Source of the DNA: Bacillota bacterium
GTDB taxonomy: Bacteria > Bacillota_A > Clostridia > Acetivibrionales > DUMB01
Assembly (NCBI GenBank): GCA_023621975.1
Contig: JAMOAC010000308.1
Coordinates: 1 to 6,330, forward strand
Direction of reading: 5' to 3'
DNA: 6,330 nt
This document shows positions 1 to 5,900 of the stretch, one piece after another. The notes beneath the pieces were generated by a model. That model made no database searches. It was not told the origin of the DNA and saw only the letters and a list, made by a program, of their open reading frames with translations. The translations under genes and the position numbers were made by a program. Every line of letters begins with the position of its first letter. The first letter of the stretch is position 1.

Positions 1-35
1 TCTTCTATAAGGTTCAGCTTTTCTTTATCGGTCAT
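1..35 (-). CDS. 5' end of an unidentified gene, truncated by the window edge
   Basis: Only the first 11 codons are inside the window, reading MTDKEKLNLIE from an ATG at 35-33 on the minus strand. The start is supported by a purine-rich Shine-Dalgarno sequence (AAAGGGG in minus-strand sense, 44-50) with 8 nt between it and the ATG. The gene lies downstream of the acyltransferase on the same strand, 246 bp away, with a hairpin and several TTTACATAA elements in the gap, so it may have its own promoter. The product cannot be identified from 11 residues. The charged 'TDKEKLxLIE' beginning would suit a small acyl carrier protein, which would be a sensible partner for the condensation-type neighbour, but it would also suit many unrelated small helical proteins. 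That reading is speculation. Confidence 0.5.
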   Translation of the reverse strand, partial: MTDKEKLNLIE

Positions 36-72
36 ACAAAAAACCCCTTTCCGTCAGATGATAATAAAAATG

Positions 73-262
73 TTTACATAATAAAATATGTTGTTAAAAG
101 AGTAATTGTGAGGATTTTTTTGGATTACATAATCTTTCTTCCTGATATGCAAATGAAACTTGAAAATATCGATTATTTGCCTGTTTGTACAATAAAAACA
201 GGCAATTATATTTACATAATATAGCAATATATTTTAATAGCATAACAAACAATTTACATAAC
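73..262 (+). repeat. Four dispersed copies of the TTTACATAAT element
   Basis: TTTACATAAT occurs exactly at 73-82 and 211-220. One-base variants occur at 124-133 (ATTACATAAT) and 253-262 (TTTACATAAC). All have the same orientation, with irregular start-to-start spacing of 51, 87 and 42 bp. They share their core with the tandem array at 1777-1861, beyond the other end of the acyltransferase gene. They lie upstream of the minus-strand gene at the left edge, so they could be operator sites for it. They could equally be relics of an expanded repeat. The binding partner is unknown. Confidence 0.6.
177..205. terminator. 10-bp inverted repeat downstream of the acyltransferase gene, possible terminator
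   Basis: TTGCCTGTTT (177-186) pairs perfectly with AAACAGGCAA (196-205) around a 9-nt loop. It lies 77 nt beyond the stop codon of the minus-strand acyltransferase gene, a reasonable place for a transcript end. The tract after the stem is not a clean U-run in either direction. On the minus strand it reads ATAATCGATATTTT, and on the plus strand TTATATTTAC, which is slightly better. It may therefore be a weak or bidirectional terminator, or a 3'-end stabilising hairpin, rather than a classical intrinsic terminator. Confidence 0.45.
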
Positions 263-281
263 ACGATAAACATAACATTCA

Positions 282-1721
282 TTACTGAAGCTGAGCCTTG
301 CATCCATCCACCAGCTCATCCCTTATTTTTGTCAAAAGCCCTTCCATATCAGACCTTTGGACAGAGCCTTTGTAGTAACCGACTCCCAGCGTAATTACAC
401 CGTTATAAGTGCTGGCAACAAGCAGGATACCTGGTGCGCGTACAACAGGAGGAATGATGTAAGCGTCGGTTACAGCATTTTCACCAAAATATAAGGGAGA
501 TTTTGAGATAAAGCCGAAGTTTGACAATATGGGACAGCATTTGTCAAAAACATTAACAGGATTTTCTGATATTAAGTTAATTAATTGTGATTCTGCTTTA
601 AAAAAAGCACAAATGTGGTGGAAATTCATGCTTTCTATGACTTCTCCCCATTTAAGGCCCCTAATGCTCGGACGTCCCTTTTTTACCTCCGATGTCAATG
701 CCACTATCCTGGACAGGGTTTCTTCAAAGGCCTCGTCAGGCTTCCTGTCCAGTCTTATTACAACTCCGCCTGATAAGTTTCTGATTGCCCCTGCCTTTTT
801 GTCAGGAAGAAATTTGCGCAAATCAATGGTAAGAGGAATGTCCATGGGTACGTCGTAGGGCGGATCGGATATTTCAAACATTGCCCTGAAAAGCGCGGTC
901 AGGATCAAATCGTTGATTGTTGCCCCTTTATCTTTCCCATATCTTTTCATTATATCCAGATAACCGTCGGGCAGCCTGCATGTCACAAATTCAGTTACAC
1001 CAACCTGGCTTTTCAGCCACGGAAATTTCCATGTGGGCATTGCAGTTTGTGTGGAAAGGTCCCACGACGGTGCGGGATTTTCCTTAAGGGCGTTTAGCAG
1101 CCTGTAATAATCATTTTTATCCCTCTTGCTGGGATTTGGAACAAAGCCGTCATCCCTGCTGTTAATGCGGCAATAAATATCTGAAAGAAGGTGGATGTAT
1201 TCTCTGGAACCCGCTGCGTCACAGCATACATGGCAAATTTTCAACCCCAGGATATCGGCTTCTTTTGAACGTATGAGCTTTACCTTGACCATCGGCCCGT
1301 TATCTATATCCAAAGGGCTTTCGAGAAACTTCTCAACAGCTTCGTCGGCATTATCAGTTTCCTCATATGAGCAAAATTCTACATTATCAATGTCATCATA
1401 GCGCTTCCAATAGGGCTTGCTTTTCTTAACAAATCTGCATCCTAAAACCGGTTCGGCATCGACCGACAATCTGACCGCTTTTTTTAATTTTTCGAAGTCA
1501 AGCCTTCCGTCAAGCTTCATTATGGCCTGGATCTGGTAATTTGCCATATCGTAGCGGGCAACATAATTGCATATGTCGTGTGCATCGGCAGGTATAATAT
1601 CTGAAGTGTCTGTAGTATTTTTTCGGTTAATTTTGCATAAGTTGCCGTAATTGGCAAAGGCCTTGTTGATATTTTTATAAAAATCGGAAACATCTAATTT
1701 ATTCTTCATATTACTCTTCAT
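282..1721 (-). CDS. Stand-alone condensation-type acyltransferase (NRPS C-domain / alcohol acetyltransferase superfamily)
   Basis: The 479-residue cytoplasmic protein has no signal peptide or membrane segment. Its length suits a single two-lobed, CAT-like condensation fold. Residues 163-169 (CHVCCDA) match the HHxxxDG active-site motif with the second His (H164) and the Asp (D168) kept, the first His replaced by Cys and the Gly by Ala; a Gly follows at 171. Other superfamily landmarks are ATINDLIL (267-274), DLRKFLP (300-306), NLSGG (315-319) and LSNFG (399-403), the last in the place of the DFGWG loop. The family transfers acyl groups from a carrier protein or CoA to an amine or alcohol; the substrate here cannot be read. 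No adenylation or carrier domain is fused. The start at 1721 is chosen because GGAG (minus sense, 1730-1733) lies 8 nt upstream; the in-frame Met5 has no comparable site. The divergent ABC operon could export a product, but nothing shows this directly. Confidence 0.85.
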   Translation of the reverse strand: MKSNMKNKLDVSDFYKNINKAFANYGNLCKINRKNTTDTSDIIPADAHDICNYVARYDMANYQIQAIMKLDGRLDFEKLKKAVRLSVDAEPVLGCRFVKKSKPYWKRYDDIDNVEFCSYEETDNADEAVEKFLESPLDIDNGPMVKVKLIRSKEADILGLKICHVCCDAAGSREYIHLLSDIYCRINSRDDGFVPNPSKRDKNDYYRLLNALKENPAPSWDLSTQTAMPTWKFPWLKSQVGVTEFVTCRLPDGYLDIMKRYGKDKGATINDLILTALFRAMFEISDPPYDVPMDIPLTIDLRKFLPDKKAGAIRNLSGGVVIRLDRKPDEAFEETLSRIVALTSEVKKGRPSIRGLKWGEVIESMNFHHICAFFKAESQLINLISENPVNVFDKCCPILSNFGFISKSPLYFGENAVTDAYIIPPVVRAPGILLVASTYNGVITLGVGYYKGSVQRSDMEGLLTKIRDELVDGCKAQLQ

Positions 1722-1776
1722 ATCAACCGCTCCATGTAAGTCAGGTTTTAAAGCATATTATGTCAAGACAGCAATA

Positions 1777-1861
1777 TTTACATAATGCAAACATTTTTCT
1801 TAATGCAAACATTTACATAATGCAAATTTACATGGTGCAAAACATTTACATAATGCAAAGA
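1777..1861 (+). repeat. Tandem array of about five TTTACATAATGCAAACA-type units
   Basis: Five adjacent units begin at 1777, 1794, 1812, 1827 and 1845, with lengths between 15 and 18 bp. Units 1, 3 and 5 share the exact 15-mer TTTACATAATGCAAA. Unit 4 is TTTACATGGTGCAAAACA, and unit 2 is degenerate at its left end (TTTTTCTTAATGCAAACA). There are no spacers between units, so this is a direct-repeat or iteron-like array, not a CRISPR. It lies 56-140 bp upstream of the acyltransferase start codon. It could be a multi-site operator, a leader element, or a slippage-prone minisatellite. Confidence 0.85.
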
Positions 1862-1878
1862 ATTGTAAAAGTTACTTC

Positions 1879-1966
1879 TTGTGCCGGCTGATTGATAATG
1901 GCAATACAAACGGCGCCTGCTTTGAAGCTCCCGAAGCAGATCATGATTTGCAAAAAGTCGGCACAA
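1879..1966 (+). ncRNA. Candidate structured RNA element or degenerate gene fragment closed by an 11-bp stem
   Basis: This island is clearly richer in G and C than the AT-rich DNA around it. TTGTGCCGGCT (1879-1889) can pair with AGTCGGCACAA (1956-1966), with ten Watson-Crick pairs and one G-U pair as a plus-strand RNA. On the minus strand the G-U becomes a C-A mismatch. Inside, CTGCTT (1917-1922) pairs with AAGCAG (1934-1939), and ATTG (1891-1894) with CAAT (1902-1905), giving a possible branched fold. I do not recognise a known riboswitch or RNA family. The same stretch is open in one plus frame, ending at TAA 1972-1974, with protein-like composition but no start codon, so a gene remnant is an alternative. 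A small transposable element with terminal inverted repeats is a third. Confidence 0.3.
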
Positions 1967-1993
1967 TGAAATAAATTAATCAAGTAATACTAT

Positions 1994-2037
1994 ATTATGT
2001 AATCCTGTGTATAAATGTTACAAAACACTATGTAAAC
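1994..2037 (-). repeat. Two inverted copies of the TTTACATAAT element
   Basis: ATTATGTAAT (1994-2003) is the reverse complement of ATTACATAAT, the variant seen at 124-133. TATGTAAAC (2029-2037) is the reverse complement of GTTTACATA. They face the opposite way to the array at 1777-1861 and lie roughly 80-120 bp upstream of the -35 box of the ABC operon. With the other copies, they place this element on the upstream side of every transcription unit in the window. Confidence 0.5.
2008..2036 (-). promoter_or_regulatory. Possible sigma-A promoter for the acyltransferase gene
   Basis: On the minus strand, TTTACA (2036-2031) is followed after 17 bp by TATACA (2013-2008), each one or two bases from the sigma-A consensus. 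Transcription would start near 2001 and give a leader of about 280 nt that crosses the structured island and the repeat array before the acyltransferase ATG at 1721. The -35 hexamer lies within an inverted copy of the TTTACATA element (2029-2037). In DNA this AT-rich, such matches also arise by chance. Confidence 0.35.
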
Positions 2038-2083
2038 AATTAATGCTTGGGGAATTAGTTAAGATGTTGAATTATGATGTCGG

Positions 2084-2101
2084 AATTTAACGAGTTAAAT
2101 T
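2084..2101. promoter_or_regulatory. 18-bp palindrome upstream of the ABC operon promoter
   Basis: AATTTAAC (2084-2091) and GTTAAATT (2094-2101) are perfect 8-bp inverted repeats with a 2-bp centre. The site is centred about 58 bp upstream of the predicted transcription start, a position typical of an activator bound beside the -35 box, though a repressor is equally possible. The likely ligand is a dimeric DNA-binding protein; which one cannot be told. Confidence 0.45.
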
Positions 2102-2115
2102 TATTAACCACATTA

Positions 2116-2144
2116 TTGACTAACGGTCAGTCAAATAATATAAT
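2116..2144 (+). promoter_or_regulatory. Sigma-A promoter of the ABC operon with overlapping TetR-type operator
   Basis: TTGACT (2116-2121) and a perfect TATAAT (2139-2144) are separated by the ideal 17 bp, so transcription should start near 2151. The stretch 2116-2134 is also an inverted repeat, TTGACT-N7-AGTCAA. It covers the -35 box and most of the spacer. This layout, with palindromic TGACT/AGTCA half-sites built into the promoter, is characteristic of operators for TetR/AcrR-family repressors of efflux and envelope genes. Binding would block RNA polymerase, making the ABC operon inducible. No such repressor gene is in the window, so it must lie elsewhere or beyond the edges. Confidence 0.8.
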
Positions 2145-2183
2145 ATATAAAATAAAGCTTGATGGAAAATGATTATATTTTTG

Positions 2184-2213
2184 CCAGGCTTGCCATAATA
2201 AGTCATGGCCTGG
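2184..2213 (+). other. Hairpin in the 5' leader of the ABC operon
   Basis: CCAGGC (2184-2189) pairs with GCCTGG (2208-2213), and CAT (2194-2196) can extend the stem with ATG (2205-2207) across a small bulge. It lies inside the predicted leader (about 2151-2293), some 70 nt before the ribosome binding site. No U-run follows directly, so it is not a classical terminator. It may stabilise the mRNA or be incidental. Confidence 0.35.
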
Positions 2214-2275
2214 GTAGCGAAATAACCAGCTATAAAATTGTATTAATCATATGTTACTTGTAATTATTTTTTAGT

Positions 2276-2300
2276 AGAGGTGAATTATGGGCTATGGGCT
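2276..2300 (+). promoter_or_regulatory. Ribosome binding site with duplicated start codon
   Basis: AGAGGTGA (2276-2283) is a strong Shine-Dalgarno match. Two tandem copies of ATGGGCT follow, at 2287-2293 and 2294-2300. The first ATG has the better distance (6 nt after AGAGG) but opens a six-codon frame, MGYGLH, that ends at TGA 2305-2307. The second ATG, 13 nt after AGAGG, begins the real ATPase gene. The 7-bp duplication therefore moved the true start away from its ribosome binding site and inserted an out-of-frame decoy start. Confidence 0.65.
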
Positions 2301-2995
2301 ACATTGAATTAAACAATGTTTATAAAAGATATAAAATGGGTGAAGTAACGATTAATGCTCTAAACGGCGTAAGCTTTTCCATAGAGAAGGGTGAATTTGC
2401 CGTTGTTGTCGGCCCTTCCGGAGCGGGGAAGACAACAGCGCTCAATATACTTGGTGGTATGGATTCGCTTGATGAAGGGACCGTCATTGTAGGTGGAAGG
2501 AATATAAGCGAATATACGGACAAAATGCTGACGGAATACCGCAGATATGACATCGGCTTTGTTTTTCAATTTTACAATCTGGTACAGAATCTTACGGCAA
2601 AAGAGAATGTTGAGCTTGCAGCCCAAATTTGCAAGGACCCGATGGATGCCGAAACGGTCCTTGAAATGGTAGGGCTGAAGGACAGGATGAACAATTTTCC
2701 TTCACAGCTTTCAGGTGGAGAGCAGCAGAGAGTTGCCATAGCCAGAGCGCTTGCCAAAAGGCCAAAGCTTTTGCTATGCGACGAACCGACAGGAGCCCTG
2801 GATTACCAGACGGGAAAATCAGTCCTGAAGTTATTGTATGATACTTGTAAATCTACCGGCACTACAGTGGTCATGATTACCCACAATTCAGCATTGGCAG
2901 ATATGGCTGATAAAGTCATAAAAATGAAAAACGGTCGGGTTACGGATATAAGAATAAATGAAAATCCCATTCCCGTTGAAAGGATTGAATGGTGA
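2294..2995 (+). CDS. ABC transporter ATP-binding protein, MacB/LolD type
   Basis: The 233-residue protein is a complete nucleotide-binding domain of the length usual for the MacB/LolD/FtsE-like family. Visible motifs in order are Walker [10 protein letters not shown] (40-48), Q-loop Gln92 in FVFQFYNL, signature [15 protein letters not shown] (139-153), Walker B LLLCDE (159-164) with catalytic Glu164, D-loop GALD (167-170), and H-loop His197 in MITHN. All catalytic residues are present, so it should hydrolyse ATP at the inner face of the membrane and drive the permease encoded just downstream. Its stop codon overlaps the permease start, indicating translational coupling. In this superfamily, ATP use powers conformational work on the extracellular side (lipid or peptide extraction, or hydrolase activation), not necessarily transport through the membrane. 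The start is set at 2294 because the ATG at 2287 is out of frame. Confidence 0.95.
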   Translation: MGYIELNNVYKRYKMGEVTINALNGVSFSIEKGEFAVVVGPSGAGKTTALNILGGMDSLDEGTVIVGGRNISEYTDKMLTEYRRYDIGFVFQFYNLVQNLTAKENVELAAQICKDPMDAETVLEMVGLKDRMNNFPSQLSGGEQQRVAIARALAKRPKLLLCDEPTGALDYQTGKSVLKLLYDTCKSTGTTVVMITHNSALADMADKVIKMKNGRVTDIRINENPIPVERIEW

Positions 2996-5900
2996 TGAGA
3001 AAAAAATCCTTTTTTATAGGGCTTTTCAGGACAATTTATAAAAGTATCACAAGATTTTTGTCCATACTGATTATAATTGCAATAGGAGCAGGTTTTTATG
3101 CTGGCATTAATGCAACAGAGCCTGACATGATAATTTCTGCCGATAAATATTACAAGGAAAAAAAACTTTCAGATTTCAGGATTGTGTCTCCCCTGGGGTT
3201 TAGTGAAGAGGACATCCTAAATGTAAAGGAAACGGAAGGTGTTGGGAAGGTACAGGAAGGTTATTCCAAGGACTTCTTTTTCACCGATGATAAAGAGGAA
3301 ACTTCAATTGTAAGGGTTTTCAGCTATAACAGCAAACATTATGAAGACGGCGAAGGATTGAATATACCGGTTGTAGTAGAAGGAAGAATGCCTGAAAAAT
3401 CAGGTGAAATAGCTGTGGATAAAGGTACGAAAACATTCCGCGAGCTGAGGATTGGCAGTGAAATTGTACTTTCAGTCTCCGACAAAGAAAAAATAAATGA
3501 TTATCTCAAAACTGACACCTTTACTGTTGTAGGCATTATACAATCCCCCTTGTACATAGATTTTGAAAGAGGGCAAACAAATATTGGGGACGGTTCTATA
3601 GATTTTTTCGCATATATCTGTGAAGATGACTTTGCAATGGACAATTATACCGATCTTTTTATCAGCACTGCAGAGTCGGAAAATTTTGTTGCGTACTCAT
3701 CCGAATATAATGAGCATCTGGCGCCCATTCAAAGTTCACTTGAAAAGTTGGGTACTGAGGCAATGACGGCTAAAATACAGGAGTCCAGGGAAGAACTGGA
3801 AAAAGGACGCAAGGAGCTTGAAGACAACAGGAAAGAAGCGGAAAGTGAACTGGCTGAAGCGGAAAAAGAGCTGCTGGATGCTGAAAGAGAGATTGAGGCC
3901 AATGAAAAAGAGCTAAATCGCAATGAACAAAAATACACCCGCGAGATCGAGGAACAGAGGAAGCAGTTGCAGAAAGGCAAAGAAGAACTGAGAAAGGGAA
4001 AAGCCTTATATGAAGAAAATTATAACAAATGGCTTGCAGGATATAAAGAATACCAAAAGGGCGTGGAGGAACTTGACAAGGCCAGGGCACAGCTGGATGA
4101 AGCCGGACCTTCTATAAAACAAATGGAAGCGGGACTGCCTGAAATAAAAAAACAACTGGATGACAGCCGGGCACAGCTGAACTTGCTTAATCAGTCAATT
4201 CAAGGGCTCGAAGAGATCAATGAGAATTTGTCTTCCAATCCGCCAAAAAGCAGAGAAGAATATGACAGGCTCCTTGACAATATCAGGGCCTGTTCACCGG
4301 AAGCTGCCGGCTTTATTGCCAGCACAGTGAAATATGGTGATGATAATTTTGTGCTTGGCTTGAAAACTGCTTTGGGTAGCATTATAGCTCAAATGAAATC
4401 GGAATATTCGAACGGAGAAAAGAAATATCAGGAGGGTTTGTCCCAGTACGAAAAAGGCATTGAAGCCATAAATGAGTATAATGAAGGAATGGCGGCATAT
4501 AAAGCCGAAAGACAAAAGCTGGATGCCGTAAAATCTACTCTTGATAACGGCAAAATTGAACTTGACAAGGCAAAGGCGGAACTGGAAAAAAGAGAAGCTG
4601 AAATACTTGAAGGTGAAAAAGCTTTGGCAGAAGCCACGCAGAAGATTGAAAAGCAATTGAAGGAAGGACGCGAGAAGCTGGAACAGGCCAGAAAAGAGCT
4701 GGCTGACGGTTGGAAAACCTACGAAGAGAAGAAGGCTGAGGCCCTTCAAAAAATAAAGGACGCTGAAGATGAAATAATTGAAGGTGAGAAACTGATTCAA
4801 AAAATTCCTGACAGCTGGTTTGTATTTAACAGGGAAGACAACCCGGGATATTCGGGCTATAAAGATGATGCAGAAAGGATCGGGGCTGTGGCAAAAGTTT
4901 TTCCGCTGTTTTTCTTCCTGGTTGCGGCATTGGTATGCCTGACTACAATGACCAGAATGGTGGAGGAAGAACGGGGGGAAATTGGCATACTCAAAGCATT
5001 AGGCTACAGTACAATTACCATATCCTCCAAATATTTGACTTATTCATTGCTCTCCACATTTCTTGGCGCTTTACTTGGTGTAAATGTGGGCTTTAAACTG
5101 TTTCCGACCATAATAATGAATGCCTATGGAATAATGTACAACATACCCGACAGGTTAACGCCTTATCACAATGATTACGCGTTTGTTTCCATGTTACTTT
5201 CCGTCGCTTCAACGGTTTCAGCGTCGTTGCTTGCAACATTGCAGGAACTTCGCGCTACTCCGGCAGTACTGATTCAACCAAAGGCGCCAAAACCAGGGAA
5301 AAGGATCTTCCTTGAAAGAATTACTCCCTTATGGAACAGGCTAAATTTTTTGCATAAGGTTACTGCCCGGAATATATTCAGGTATAAACGCAGATTTTTC
5401 ATGACGGTTATCGGGATTTCAGGCTGTACTGCCCTTCTTATAACTGCCTTTGGATTGAAGGACTCAATAAATGATATTTTAGACATACAATTCGATAAGA
5501 TATTTGTTTACGATGGCCAGTTAATTATGGACACGGAAAAATCTCATGAAAAAAGCGCGAATGAGATTCTGGATAAAAATAAATATATCGAATCATACCT
5601 TCAGGTATTCAGTGAAAGTGGCAAAGCTTCTTTGGCAAAATCAGGCAAGGATTACGAGGTCAATTTGTATGTACCTGAAAGTACTGATATGTTAACGAAT
5701 TTCATAAACCTGCATGACAGAACAAGCAAAAACAAAACTGAACTGACAAGTGACGGAGCAGTAATTACAGAAAAGCTTTCGAAACTTCTTCATGTGGGGG
5801 TCGGAGATACCATCCGGTACACTGACCCGGATAATGTAACTTATGATATTGTTATTACAGGTATAGCGGAAAACTATATTACTCACTATATATTTATGAC

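Larger units (their letters stand above)
36..281. other. AT-rich intergenic region with dispersed TTTACATAA elements and a hairpin
   Basis: No credible gene is seen here. Short open frames across it lack ribosome binding sites and resemble no protein. It holds four same-orientation copies of a 10-bp element (73-82, 124-133, 211-220, 253-262) and an inverted repeat at 177-205. Since both flanking genes are on the minus strand, the region must contain the 3' end of the acyltransferase transcript and the leader of the gene at the left edge. I could not find a convincing -35/-10 pair for that gene. Confidence 0.6.
1722..2293. other. Divergent intergenic region, dense in repeats and regulatory signals
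   Basis: This 572-bp gap separates the minus-strand acyltransferase from the plus-strand ABC operon. I see no convincing protein gene in it. In order it holds a tandem repeat array (1777-1861), a GC-richer potentially structured island (1879-1966), inverted copies of the repeat element within a possible minus-strand promoter (1994-2037), an 18-bp palindrome (2084-2101), the ABC operon promoter with its operator (2116-2144), and a 5' leader of about 140 nt with a hairpin. Exact TTGACA in minus sense also occurs at 1761-1766, but no acceptable -10 follows it. Confidence 0.7.

Noticed and set aside
94..394. Short overlapping open frames near the left edge (94-303 minus, 185-394 plus)
   Set aside because: They lie in AT-rich intergenic DNA or overlap the 3' end of the acyltransferase gene, lack ribosome binding sites and show only composition-driven residues.
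529..858. Plus-strand open frame of 109 codons
   Set aside because: It lies antisense within the well-supported acyltransferase gene and has no recognisable motif.
1761..1766. TTGACA as the -35 box of the acyltransferase promoter
   Set aside because: The hexamer is perfect on the minus strand, but 16-19 bp further on only CTGACT/TGACTT-like sequences occur, which are poor -10 boxes.
1777..1861. CRISPR array
   Set aside because: Units of 15-18 bp abut directly with no 25-40 bp unique spacers, and no cas gene is present.
1777..1861. PhoP (Pho box) array
   Set aside because: TTTACA resembles the TTNACA half-site, but Pho boxes repeat about every 11 bp, whereas here the period is mostly 17-18 bp.
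1778..1966. Small minus-strand protein gene of 62 codons
   Set aside because: It needs a TTG start with no ribosome binding site, and its HYVNVLHHVNLHYVNV part is simply the DNA repeat array translated.
2184..2213. Intrinsic terminator or attenuator before the ATPase gene
   Set aside because: The stem is followed by GTAGCGAAATAACC rather than a U-run, and no competing anti-terminator stem was found.
4294..4800. Minus-strand open frame of 168 codons, Phe/Leu-rich
   Set aside because: It is the antisense of the Glu/Lys-rich coiled coil of the permease; reverse complements of GAA/AAA codons give Phe/Leu-rich frames. The same applies to minus frames at 3729-4090 and 4428-4637.
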